From NCBI RefSeq assembly GCF_012932565.1, contig NZ_JABBYJ010000001.1:744001-808000 (forward strand): 64,000 bases of DNA. The letters run 5' to 3'. The stretch is from Sneathiella limimaris (GTDB taxonomy: Bacteria; Pseudomonadota; Alphaproteobacteria; Sneathiellales; Sneathiellaceae). Each line of letters begins with the position of its first letter. Position 1 is the stretch's first letter. Made by a program: the position numbers and the translations under genes. Below, piece after piece: positions 26,077 through 35,235 of this stretch. The notes below the pieces were generated by a model. That model had not been told where the DNA came from. It ran no database searches and was given only the letters and a program-made list of their open reading frames with translations.

Positions 26077-26412
26077 TTAGAAAATGACGGTTACAACGCC
26101 ATAAGTCATGACTCCAGCGAAGACAGGCCAGCCTAAAGATCGTTTGAACCACCAGGCAATGAGAGTGACAAGAGCGCTTACAATTGTTGAAAACCATGTC
26201 TCTGTGCTCATGGTTGCTGGAACAAGTGAGACACCAAACATGGCGGCAATCATGAGGGGGCCAAAAACACTTAGCCAAGTTGGCAACTCTGCTACAGCTT
26301 CTTGAGATTTGCGGCGGGCGATATGTCGCTGCATCCAAATTAAGGGAAGAACGCGAATGAAAAAAGTGCCAACGGCTGAGGCAATCAACGCAATCCAGAT
26401 ATCATTTGGCAT
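26077..26412 (-). CDS. azlD: AzlD-family branched-chain amino acid exporter subunit
   Basis: 111 residues from ATG 26410-26412 (MPNDIWIALIASAVGTFFIR). Four hydrophobic helices fill the protein, ending in GWPVFAGVMTYGVVTVIF. The AVGTFFIRVLPL motif is typical of AzlD. AzlC and AzlD (BrnF/BrnE) act together to export branched-chain or related amino acids. Its start overlaps the end of azlC by 11 bases. Confidence 0.9.
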   Translation of the reverse strand: MPNDIWIALIASAVGTFFIRVLPLIWMQRHIARRKSQEAVAELPTWLSVFGPLMIAAMFGVSLVPATMSTETWFSTIVSALVTLIAWWFKRSLGWPVFAGVMTYGVVTVIF

Positions 26413-27124
26413 TGTGCTTTTCCAATTTTTGAATGAGATAGTAAATACCTGCGCCGCTAATTGCTGCAAGCGGAATAGCTGCATTTACATACCCAAACAG
26501 CTTGAGTGCAAAAGCCAAGGTGATTGTTGCGCTTAGGGTGATAACCCAAATCCTGGACGTAAAACGCGGCGCAATAAGGACAAGAAAAAGGGCGGGTAAG
26601 GCAAACGGCATGACCTCTCCCAGTAATGGCCAACGAGTCGTCAATTCTTCGCCAGCAATCGCACCAAGTGCTGTGCCAAAGATCCAGCTTAACCAAGCAA
26701 GGAGTGCGGCGCCTGTATACCATCCAATCCGTGTATGTTCTGGTATTTTTGCCATTCGCGTAAGTGCAAGAGCAAAAATCTGATCTGTTAGTCCATGCAT
26801 CAGCCAGGGCCACCAGCGGTTTTGCGGTAAATAAATTGCTAGGTTGGGTGCATAGACAACATGACGTGCATTGATGAGTAAGGTCATGCTGATAACCAGC
26901 CAAAGTGGTGCTCCTGCACTAATCATGGCGACAAATAGGAACTGAGACGCTCCGGCATAGATAAGAGCAGAAATCAGGATAGTTTCGAGTATTCCAAATC
27001 CTGATTGGGTAGAGATTAGTCCGAACGATATCGCCACAGGAATATACCCGCCAAGTAATGGGAAAGCGTCATACACTCCTGTCAAGACTGGTGGACGTGG
27101 GAGGGACAAGTCTTCTGAGGTCAT
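26402..27124 (-). CDS. azlC: AzlC-family branched-chain amino acid exporter subunit
   Basis: 240 residues, largely hydrophobic. The AzlC signature is seen as PVAISFGLISTQSGFGILET, LIYAGASQFLFVAMISAGAP and LTLLINARHVVYAPNL-like sequence (LLINARHVVYAPNLAIYLP). It forms the large subunit of the two-component exporter with AzlD. It starts four bases inside the stop of the XRE-cupin regulator, so regulator, azlC and azlD form one operon on the minus strand. Confidence 0.92.
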   Translation of the reverse strand: MTSEDLSLPRPPVLTGVYDAFPLLGGYIPVAISFGLISTQSGFGILETILISALIYAGASQFLFVAMISAGAPLWLVISMTLLINARHVVYAPNLAIYLPQNRWWPWLMHGLTDQIFALALTRMAKIPEHTRIGWYTGAALLAWLSWIFGTALGAIAGEELTTRWPLLGEVMPFALPALFLVLIAPRFTSRIWVITLSATITLAFALKLFGYVNAAIPLAAISGAGIYYLIQKLEKHNAK

Positions 27125-27651
27125 TTTTGGCCCTGTTCCTTAGCGTAAATAATTGTCATCAAAACAGTCGCCCAATTCTCTCCTGTCTGATAAAAGTGAG
27201 GCTGATCAGCATTGAACGTATGTGTTTCACCTGCCGACAAGAGCTTGATTTCATCCAAAACACCCACCTCCAATTGACCGCTAATAACGGTGACTGTCTC
27301 GGTTGTTCCAGGAGAATGCGCTTCAGCCTCACGTTTTGAATGTGGAGCGCAGGTCATCCAGTAAACATCTATTGGTGGATTGTCTGTTCCATGGTCTATT
27401 AAGCGAACTTCAATCTCCGACTCTTCAATGGAACCACTTAGGGGAAGAATGAGGGTGCTAAATGGCACTTTCAGTTGGATAGCCAGACGCCAAATTGTAT
27501 CAACCGTAGGATTGCCATTACCTTGCTCAATGCGTGAAAGGTTGGATTTTGCAATTCCTGCGCCCTGAGCCAGTTGTGAAAGTGATATTTCGCGGTCCCG
27601 GCGGAGTTTCTGAATATGCCGTCCTAACTTATTAACATTCAATTTGTCCAT
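27121..27651 (-). CDS. XRE-family regulator with C-terminal cupin, controlling azlCD
   Basis: 176 residues. The N-terminal Cro/C1 HTH (ISLSQLAQGAGIAKSNLSRI) is followed by a cupin (TVTVISGQLEVGVLDEIKLL, SAGETHTFNADQPHFYQTG). It is the first gene of the azlCD operon, so it probably represses exporter synthesis until an amino-acid-like ligand binds the cupin. Two tandem 16-bp near-palindromes lie immediately upstream. It has the same architecture as the regulator at 643-1209 but is not a close copy. Confidence 0.9.
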   Translation of the reverse strand: MDKLNVNKLGRHIQKLRRDREISLSQLAQGAGIAKSNLSRIEQGNGNPTVDTIWRLAIQLKVPFSTLILPLSGSIEESEIEVRLIDHGTDNPPIDVYWMTCAPHSKREAEAHSPGTTETVTVISGQLEVGVLDEIKLLSAGETHTFNADQPHFYQTGENWATVLMTIIYAKEQGQK

Positions 27652-27663
27652 GAAAGTACCTGT

Positions 27664-27695
27664 GTTCTATATATCGAGCGTTCTATATATGGAAC
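27664..27695. promoter_or_regulatory. Two tandem 16-bp operators before the XRE-cupin/azlCD operon
   Basis: GTTCTATATATCGAGC (27664-27679) and GTTCTATATATGGAAC (27680-27695) lie directly head to tail, the second nearly palindromic. They sit 12-45 bases upstream of the regulator start, overlapping the expected promoter, and are probably bound by the regulator itself. Confidence 0.6.
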
Positions 27696-27776
27696 ATCGT
27701 GGTGTCAATCTTCAAATAGCAAGACGGACTTTACCATATTCTGGGGGAGTATTAGGAGCTCAGATCAACACTAATG

Positions 27777-27808
27777 AACCTTCCGATAAGTATGATTATC
27801 GGAAGGTT
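27777..27808. terminator. Strong hairpin, probable terminator
   Basis: AACCTTCCGATAA (27777-27789) and its exact complement TTATCGGAAGGTT (27796-27808) form a 13-bp perfect stem with a 6-base loop. CGTTTTATT follows on the plus strand. On the minus strand it directly follows the stop of the small frame at 27813-27971. Confidence 0.65.
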
Positions 27809-27812
27809 CGTT

Positions 27813-27971
27813 TTATTCCTGCAAGGAAAGGTAAGTAAGGTCAGATATAATTGATGCGAGTTCTTCTTGAGCTTGACGTACTTGCTCCTTATCGGCCCTA
27901 AATGAAGAAAAATCCTTAAAATCATTTAGATTAGTGAAAAATATTGCTTCTAAATTTGTGATTTCTGTCAA
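27813..27971 (-). CDS. Possible small protein or gene remnant
   Basis: A 52-codon frame from a TTG at 27969-27971, ending in helical, charged sequence (ADKEQVRQAQEELASIISDL) with a stop four bases before the strong hairpin. The placement of the hairpin right after its stop supports it as a real or once-real gene end. No ATG and no known domain; it may be the 3' remnant of a longer gene lost when the recombinase operon arrived. Confidence 0.3.
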   Translation of the reverse strand: MTEITNLEAIFFTNLNDFKDFSSFRADKEQVRQAQEELASIISDLTYLSLQE

Positions 27972-28009
27972 ATCTCATAAATAAACCTAATAGTACTTTA
28001 GGAAAGGAA

Positions 28010-28846
28010 GTGGGTTTGCTTGCAGAGTATAGTTACGTTGAGTGCCTAGTGCGTATAGTTGAAAGAGTTGAACTAAATACACAAAACAAAGTTCAATCAC
28101 GAAATCTAAAGCCTGAGTCAGCACAATGGGTTTTGGAACAGACAACCAAAGCCGCCAGACAACAATTGACAGATTCAGAAGTACTTTCCCTGTTGTTGCT
28201 GGGTATTAGAGTAGAACTTCCCAAAGGTGTTACGTTCGGAAAAGGTAAGTGGCCTTTTTTCGACTCCAGTTCTGACAATTCATCAGAGTGTGGACAACTC
28301 GCTGCTGTTGACAGAACGCCCCCAGCCAATTCAATTTTTTCATTAAACTGGCAATATAACTTTCAACGTTTGGCTGACTTTAGGAGGCATTACGGAAATA
28401 TACCGATTCCGAAAACCGAGCCCTATGCAGATTTATGGGTCTGGCAAAAATATCAATATGTGAGATATCGCGAAGGGCGGCTTTCGGCATACGAGAAGAT
28501 GCAGTTAGAAAGCATTGAATTCTTCCCCACCAAAAAATTTGGGTCGTTTATCGATGAACGTACTCTTCCCAGTGTTACGCCGAAAGGTAAATCCTTAAAG
28601 TCGCATGTTTTTGATAAGTTTCGGTTGAGTGATCATTCAACCTGGATGGAGCGGTATCGTGAGCTACAAGAGTTTTCTGAGAAGCATTGGCACTTGAGAG
28701 TGCCACGGGAAGGTGTGAGCCGTGAACTTTCTCATTGGCTTCGTTATCAAAAAAGAAAAAAATATGAGAGTCGCTTGTATGAATTTTACGAAGCGCACCT
28801 TCGTTTATTAGGAGTTTCGTTTCCTGAAAAGGAAACCGCGATATGA
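28010..28846 (+). CDS. Protein with two helicase-associated (HA) domains, recombinase operon gene 1
   Basis: 278 residues; start GTG 28010 or TTG 28016, both just after GGAAAGGA. Two HA-type repeats are visible. The first is near residues 107-168 (WQYNFQRLADFRRHYGNIPI ... LWVWQKYQYVRYREGRLSAY). The second is near 212-272 (WMERYRELQEFSEKHWHLRV ... SHWLRYQKRKKYESRLYEF). HA domains occur in tandem at the C termini of some helicase-like proteins and probably bind nucleic acid; here they stand alone without a helicase. The stop overlaps the next start by four bases. It is the first gene of a tight operon ending in a giant tyrosine recombinase, so it is probably a DNA-binding accessory factor. Function inferred. 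Confidence 0.75.
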   Translation: MGLLAEYSYVECLVRIVERVELNTQNKVQSRNLKPESAQWVLEQTTKAARQQLTDSEVLSLLLLGIRVELPKGVTFGKGKWPFFDSSSDNSSECGQLAAVDRTPPANSIFSLNWQYNFQRLADFRRHYGNIPIPKTEPYADLWVWQKYQYVRYREGRLSAYEKMQLESIEFFPTKKFGSFIDERTLPSVTPKGKSLKSHVFDKFRLSDHSTWMERYRELQEFSEKHWHLRVPREGVSRELSHWLRYQKRKKYESRLYEFYEAHLRLLGVSFPEKETAI

Positions 28847-29385
28847 TTATTCATGGTGCCCGGGGAAAGCATGTTTCAAAAAAATTAGCCGGCAAAACAC
28901 TGCGACCTCACTCTGCTATAGAAAAGCCATACAAGATTTGGTGTTCTTTCAAACATGAGGTGAATGCTGAATTTTTGGACCCAGATTGGGCCCAAGAGTT
29001 TGTTTTAAGAACGCCGTTGCATATCATCTCTCCGAAAACACATAATCCAGCGACGAAAAATCAAATCACGTTTATCGGTGGATTTCGGACCGCAGAATTT
29101 ATTTACAATCGTAAAGTGACTGTTTGTAGAGCGATTGATTACAAAGATAACCCTCCTGACGACTTTGAGCTCTTTGGCTGGGGCGAATTATTCTTCACAT
29201 TGATGATGTTTCCTGAAAAACAGAGAAACCTAGCAGAAATCATTGATCTTATTCTAACTGATTTACCTCAAAAAGTCAGCATCGCCTATTTTGGGAAAAA
29301 GAAAATAACTCGCACGCATATCGCAAAAAAACTTACGGTTTCTCAGGATCGTCTTCGTGTTCGCAATCGGAATTCGGAGTACTGA
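28843..29385 (+). CDS. Unrecognised protein, recombinase operon gene 2
   Basis: 180 residues, basic, no membrane segment. I do not recognise the family. The middle stretch ITFIGGFRTAEFIYNRKVTV followed by CRAIDYKDNPPDD loosely recalls a ParB/Srx N-terminal domain. The C-terminal ITRTHIAKKLTVSQDRLRVR looks like a short DNA-binding helix-turn-helix. Its ATG overlaps the previous stop (ATGA) and its TGA directly abuts the ATG of the recombinase gene, so the three are coupled. It is most likely a partner of the recombinase. Confidence 0.65.
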   Translation: MIIHGARGKHVSKKLAGKTLRPHSAIEKPYKIWCSFKHEVNAEFLDPDWAQEFVLRTPLHIISPKTHNPATKNQITFIGGFRTAEFIYNRKVTVCRAIDYKDNPPDDFELFGWGELFFTLMMFPEKQRNLAEIIDLILTDLPQKVSIAYFGKKKITRTHIAKKLTVSQDRLRVRNRNSEY

Positions 29386-32300
29386 ATGGAATTTGAGGAT
29401 TTATTGAAGGCTCTAGGGATTGAAAGTATTTCTAGAGACATTAGAGATTATTCAGTCGAATTGCTTCAACACTATCTTTCTACTTTCCAAAAGCGGGACC
29501 CTGAACCAAATGGTCAGTTAATCAAGGGACTTGCTCACCGCATTCCTTCCGCGTCCGAAGACTTTAAGATTTCAAATGAAAATCCATTATGGAATTTCAT
29601 ATCGACTAACAAGAAAATTACGGAGCTGCCCTTTTGGGCAATGCTTTCATATACAGTGGGAGACGAAAGTAAATTCGCAAAACATGAGATCTTAAAAGCT
29701 CTTGTGACCGGAGCTATTTGTTCTTTTACGGTCAATACAATTAATGAAGAGAGTACCTCTAATAGCCCAGTCTCCAGGGCTTCTGACGCTATTCGCAGGT
29801 TGGATCAAAAAAAGTATCAGCAATTTTTTGCTGAACTTCCTCATCAGCCAAAGAATTTGACAGAACTATCTGATAAATTGGAGGAGCTCAGGCATACAGA
29901 AAACTTTGAGCGGCATGCCTCTATGCTTACGCCGTTACTGAGTTACGTTATAGAAGAAACCGCACCTAAAAAACGCAGTAGCTCTTCGGGTGGTAAATCT
30001 GAACGAAAGACTGGCTTTTTAGAATACCATCCAGTCTTAACTGAAGATTATCCTCATACTATTGAGACAATTCACACAACTGTTCCCATTAAAAATGTTT
30101 CGGATGTGGAACAGAAATCTGACGACTTACCCTTAAGAAGTTATCACACTATCGCCCCGCCAATAGAGCGAGAAAAAGCAAAATTGGCGAGTATTAAGAG
30201 ATTTCACAGCCAAAGTCTGACTCATTCCTTAGTTATGAAATCTGCATTACCGCCCTGTCATTTGGATATGGTGTCGATGGAAGAGATCGGTAGGTTTCAG
30301 AAGAGTTTATTCGACAGACTTTATTCCGGTAAAATTAGTCAGTACGAGTTGTCACTCATAGTGCTGGGACTTCTATGTCTCTACACAGGAAGAAATTTCG
30401 AAACAGTTTGTCGGATAATTGAAAAAGCGACTCCTGGCAGGAAAAAAACTGAGCATTCTGACCGGTTACTTTTTCGCACCGGCCTAAAGCCGCCTGCGCT
30501 CGAAATAAACCTTTCCTTGCCTGAACATAAACAGGTTCAACCATATTGCGACCTGTTGGATCATGAGCAGCGTAATTGTTATTGGTTACCATTACCGGAG
30601 TTTTTGCGGGACCCATTGAACCACCTTAGGCAAGAAAATGTTGCATTCCCTACACTAGAAGCTTTCAAAGATTTTATTGCAGAAATGGCTAAAGAGACGG
30701 GTACCAAGATTACGCCCGCAAGACTGGCGAATGTATTGTACCGGGTTGTTTTCCAAATCTGCGGACAACAAGTCATTTCTTCAGTAATCTGCGGAAATCT
30801 AGCGACCCAGTATGCACCCCAATATTACTGCACTTTAGGTTCAAATAAACTGATTGATATTTATCAGCGAGCGGTTTCAAAATTGTTATCTGCTACTGAG
30901 ACGCGCTCTCCCCACGCAAACATAGACAGATCCAAAGGGAAGAGAGTTGGCAGTCGTATTGAAATATCACCGGTAAAAATCTTTCAAGAAGTTCGAAACT
31001 TTCAGGTTAAATGTCAAAAAAAGGTGGATAACTACAAGTTGTCACCAATTGAACGTCACAATGACATAGCAGCTTACACCTATTTGCTCTTAAATATTGC
31101 CACAGCAATTCGTCCAGTTTCTGCGCCATTTGATTTCTGGGGTGACATTAATCTGAATGCATGCAGTGCCTGGATCTCCGATAAGGAAATAAAATTAGAG
31201 CTCGCGGCAAGGATAATATATTTTCCAGAAGTGGTAGCCCAACAGTTAGTTACCTATCGTATCCATTTGGAAAAACTGGAGGTTTATTGCAATCAAACTC
31301 AACATCGAGACTATTCACTAGTCGAGCGGGCACTAACAGGAGAAGGCCCTTTTCTCATATGGAGCAAAAATAATAGAATACACGCACTGCAACCTAAGTT
31401 CTTGGTGAACGGCTATGCCGGATCAATGTTTGCTAACCTACCTCTTAACTGGCCAAGGCATTTTTGGGCAACCCTTCTTCGAAACGAGCTACCAGAAGAC
31501 ATCGTTGATGCCCATTTAGGACATGGAAATTTTGAACTGGAACCAACAAACAGATGGTCAGGTCTCTCGCATGCTGATTTAAGACAAGCCTCCGATGTGA
31601 TTGGAAATCTGTTGGCGAAAAACGGGGTCAATAACTTAACAATAAAACGAGCTGATTATGCTGCTCCTATACAGGAAAAAAAGGCAAACCAACAACAGCT
31701 CGCAAGCGTGGGTTCTGGGAAGAGATCGGCGCAGAAACAAGTTCGACTGAAACAGCTAGATAAAAGAATTCAGGAAGAGTGGGATCAACTGCCTCTTTAT
31801 CGCACGTCTTCAACGGTTGACGAGAAAAATGAGGCTGTACGGAAGGCAATGGAAGCCTTGGTTGCTGATCATAATGAAATGTCATTGCGATTCCGGATTA
31901 AAAAAACTTTTTACAGAAATATTGTCAAACTAAACCAAAAGCGGGATGAAGCCGATCAGCTTTACATACCAGATCTTCCTGTGACGCTATCTCGGTCTGC
32001 TCCGTGGCGAACACGAAAATGGCATAGGTCTTCACAGTCAGTTATTAATTTTGTGACCTATTTACTGGATTTTCTCGAAAACCATAACTCAGAAGATTTT
32101 TCCCCAGAAATGTGGTTGGCGGCTTGCATTACCTCTGCAGCTACTTTCGGAGGTTTAAATGATAAAAAGGCTCTTAGCGCGCTAACAAAAGAACTTACGA
32201 CAGATGGGGTCTCGCTATCTTCCATTCGCCAAAGAAACTGGGGTTCGGACTTTCTTTCTGATCAGTATTTTATGGATTTGGTTTTTTCTGACCAATCTAT

Positions 32301-34833
32301 CCAAACTGGTATTCTGGACGGCAAGCCCGTTCTGACCCATAGATGGTTCTTAGATCCCGTGAGCCTCTTATTTTTAAGACGCTTCAATGATGCCAAGGGA
32401 GAGAAGGCTCTAAAACCAAAATCCAATGGCGCAATTGCCAACGCATTTTCGGAGCTCCAAAGTAAAATTGGTTATCCACCCCATCTAAGAATTCCTTATG
32501 AAGAAATTTGTCAATTTGGTAACGCCTATTTTGAGTATCTAAATCCAACGGACATTTCTATGGCCCTATCTGAGGTCATGACCGGGCATCAGATTTCGGT
32601 CTCTCTTCCTTTTTCACAATTTGAATTGTTGTTTAAGGAGCCCAAAGAAGCAGAATTTAGCTGGGATCTATCCAGTGTATCGTCAGTCAGTCAAAATTCT
32701 AGTCAGCGGTCTCGACAAACGTTGGGAAGAACCGAGTACCGTGAGCTTCATACTTTACTAAGAAGTAAAACGGCTACAGGAGATAAAGTGTCCCGGGAGC
32801 AAGCAAGTAAGGACTTGAAGTCACTTGTTGCTGACGATTGGTGTGAATCTGTGAAGATTCTCAGAGACTGGGCAATTGATCTACTGGATAACGATAATTT
32901 ACAAGTTTCTACGGTGAAAGCCTACCTTTCCACAATAGGGCCTGCTATTCGAGATTTATTTTATGATTTAGACCTGCAAGAAATGGAGGGAGAGGACTTT
33001 TACGATTGCTATCAACAGGTTTTGAAACTGGCAAAATCAAAGAAGTTGAAAAGCGACCTTGCATGGTACCTCCAACGCTTTCATGATTTCTGTGTTAGAA
33101 TGTACGATTTTCCTAGATTTGAGGAAAGTTTAGGATCTGCAAAGAAACACCCCTTGGTCGTTCGAGCCGGGTACCTACCAAATCATCATTATTTTGCTTG
33201 CATGAAAGCGCTCATGCAGCAATTTACCCTACCCTCATATAAGGTTCAAGCCTTACAGATTTTGTTTATTCTCGCGTATCGAACAGGCTTGCGAATAGGA
33301 GAGATTCTAAAAATAAGGTTGGAAGATGTTTTCGTTGGGGAAACGTGTTGGATATTTGTTACCAATAACCGGTATGGAAGCAACAAAACACGATCTTCGA
33401 ACAGAAAGATACCTATTTCAGTCTTGCTGACGTCAGAAGAGATGGGGTTATTCAGGGACTTCTATTCTCTCAAATCGGCTGCAACAACAATGAAGCAGGC
33501 TTTGCTGTTTAGCGATACACAGCAGTCAACTGTCCCCTGGAATGCTTTAGAAACTTCGAGGCAATTTACATCCTTGATGCGTCATATAACTGGCAATAAC
33601 GATATGGTTTTCCACCACCTGAGACACACAGCGCTCTCAAATCTGCAATTTGTGATAGAGCGCGAATGGTCGATTTCCAGCCATTTTATGGGAGTGAGCG
33701 AAGGGCAGGTGGCAGATATTTTTGAAGCTATCTGTGGCCGAAAAGATGAGAAACTAAGAGTTTATTGGCACTAGGCAAAACTTGCTGGTCACGAAAGCCC
33801 AGATATGACATTTCGTCACTATCTGCATTTCTCGGACCTTATTATTGGTCTGAAGTTACGACGTTCAAGTGGCCCGCTCAGTAGAGAATTAATTCGCCAG
33901 ATAGCCGGGTTGAGCAAAAGCAAAATGACTCGATTAATAAAGGGTGCTGCTGCAGAAAAAGACCTGACTGCTGTCTCTGCCGAAAGAGTAGTGAACAGTT
34001 TGCAATCTGAATTAGAGAAGCTAGTTAAAGACCATTATGAGCCAGCCTTGCAAACACCAATAACTCAGTCGCTGGATGATTTTTGTCGCCAGAAATCTAT
34101 CGATCACAAAGTGCTGTGTCTTCTACTTCAAAGACGCAATGAGGGGTATTCAAAAGAACGCCTTGCTAGGGATTTTAATATTTCTCTTATCGATTTGGAT
34201 CGTTTTATAGCCAATAGTTGTGCTATCACCGAAATAGAAACGAGAGAGGCCAATGCTCGTTTAGGGTTTAAGACTTCAGAGGAAGAGAAATCCTGTAGTC
34301 TTTTTATTCCCACTGAACCTTCTAGCCGCGTTCTTGCCCTACAGGCAGCTAAGAACATTCAGGATTTGGAGGCTCAGATTGCGGAAGAAGGCGTTGAAGC
34401 TTTTAAACCGTATTTGCGGCACTATTTGACCCATTGTTTAAAAGATAAATCCTATACGCGTTTTACAAATTTTGACGAGTTAAATGAGTTTATATGCAAG
34501 TTTGAAGGGGTTATTCCGCGAACCAGATGGTTAGTGGAAATATCTACTTCCAAAACATCTCTTCGAAAATATAAAGAAAATTCGCTTTCCAAAGTGACGT
34601 ACCATTTCGTTGAGAATCCAGGATCTCGCTCAGAAAGCTTTCGGCTGTATCTTATGCATCCGCATATGCAAGAGAAACTTGGTGCCTGGAAGGTGACCGA
34701 ACGGAAGAGTGCTAATTATCAAAAATATTCTTCTTCAGAACTGCGATATGTCTTTCCCTTGATGGTAATCAAGTATTTTACAAGTGAGGACTGGCTTCAG
34801 GTGCATTCAATTGATGGGCAAGAGGTTGAGTAG
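29386..34833 (+). pseudogene. Giant double tyrosine recombinase interrupted by an in-frame amber codon
   Basis: One frame of 1815 sense codons broken only by TAG at 33772-33774 (codon 1463). Two catalytic-like domains are seen. The first has R576 (ATAIRPVSAPFDFW) and NWPRHFWATLL at 688-698, LGH at 711-713 and W724 where Tyr is expected; Asn replaces the first His, so it looks inactive. The second is canonical: R1303 (YRTGLRIGEILKIRLEDV) and HHLRH at 1410-1414. Its LAGH (H1469) and nucleophile Y1479 (TFRHYLHF) lie just after the amber codon. As written, the first product (29386-33774, 1462 aa) lacks the nucleophile and a restart at ATG 33805 would give 342 aa without LAGH. It is therefore a nonsense-disrupted or recoded gene. 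It is far larger than ordinary integrases. Confidence 0.8.
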
Positions 34834-34867
34834 GGTGTTGATCGGACTGGAGCGTAAATTTCCAAAA

Positions 34868-34964
34868 ATTACTCTATAGGGTAATTCTTATATTATTACT
34901 CTCTAGCGTAATTTTAATAATTTACTTTGTAGCGTAAATTTAAATATGTTACGCTATGGCGTAA
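34868..34964. promoter_or_regulatory. Four phased palindromic operators upstream of hipBA-1
   Basis: Four related 18-bp near-palindromes at 34868-34885, 34895-34912, 34921-34938 and 34947-34964 share the pattern TTAC-C-T--AG-GTAA (for example ATTACTCTATAGGGTAAT). Start-to-start spacing is 27, 26 and 26 bp. They end 16 bases before hipB and must overlap the promoter. The layout mirrors the multi-operator HipB repressor region of E. coli hipBA. Confidence 0.75.
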
Positions 34965-34980
34965 ATAAAGGAAATTCGCT

Positions 34981-35235
34981 ATGAAATTGACAGCTCGAAA
35001 TGCAAAGCAGTTGGGGGATGCTATAAGGCGTGCACGCAAAGCCGCCGGGTTGACGCAAAAAGATATCAGTACGCGGACTAACTTACGCATCGCGACCATA
35101 TCAACGTTAGAAAATGGAGATACTGGCACACAAATTAAAACAATCTTTCGTGTGTTGGAAGCACTGGAGCTTGAGTTTGACCTTCTACCACGTCAAAAGC
35201 CTGCATCTGTTCAACTAGAAGACTTGATGCAATGA
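34981..35235 (+). CDS. hipB: HipB-type antitoxin/repressor (module 1)
   Basis: 84 residues, an almost pure Cro/C1 HTH (residues about 8-65): LGDAIRRARKAAGLTQKDIS, then LRIATISTLENGDTGTQIKT. It binds the four operators upstream and inhibits the HipA kinase encoded next. The stop overlaps the hipA start by four bases (ATGA). Confidence 0.9.
   Translation: MKLTARNAKQLGDAIRRARKAAGLTQKDISTRTNLRIATISTLENGDTGTQIKTIFRVLEALELEFDLLPRQKPASVQLEDLMQ

Noticed and set aside
28010-34833. Assignment of the recombinase operon to Tn554, RIT or gamma-mobile-trio elements
   Set aside because: Gene sizes and domain make-up differ: Tn554 and RIT genes are three moderate-size proteins, and I could not match the HA-domain and 180-residue proteins to gamma-mobile-trio partners by memory. 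A profile search would decide.
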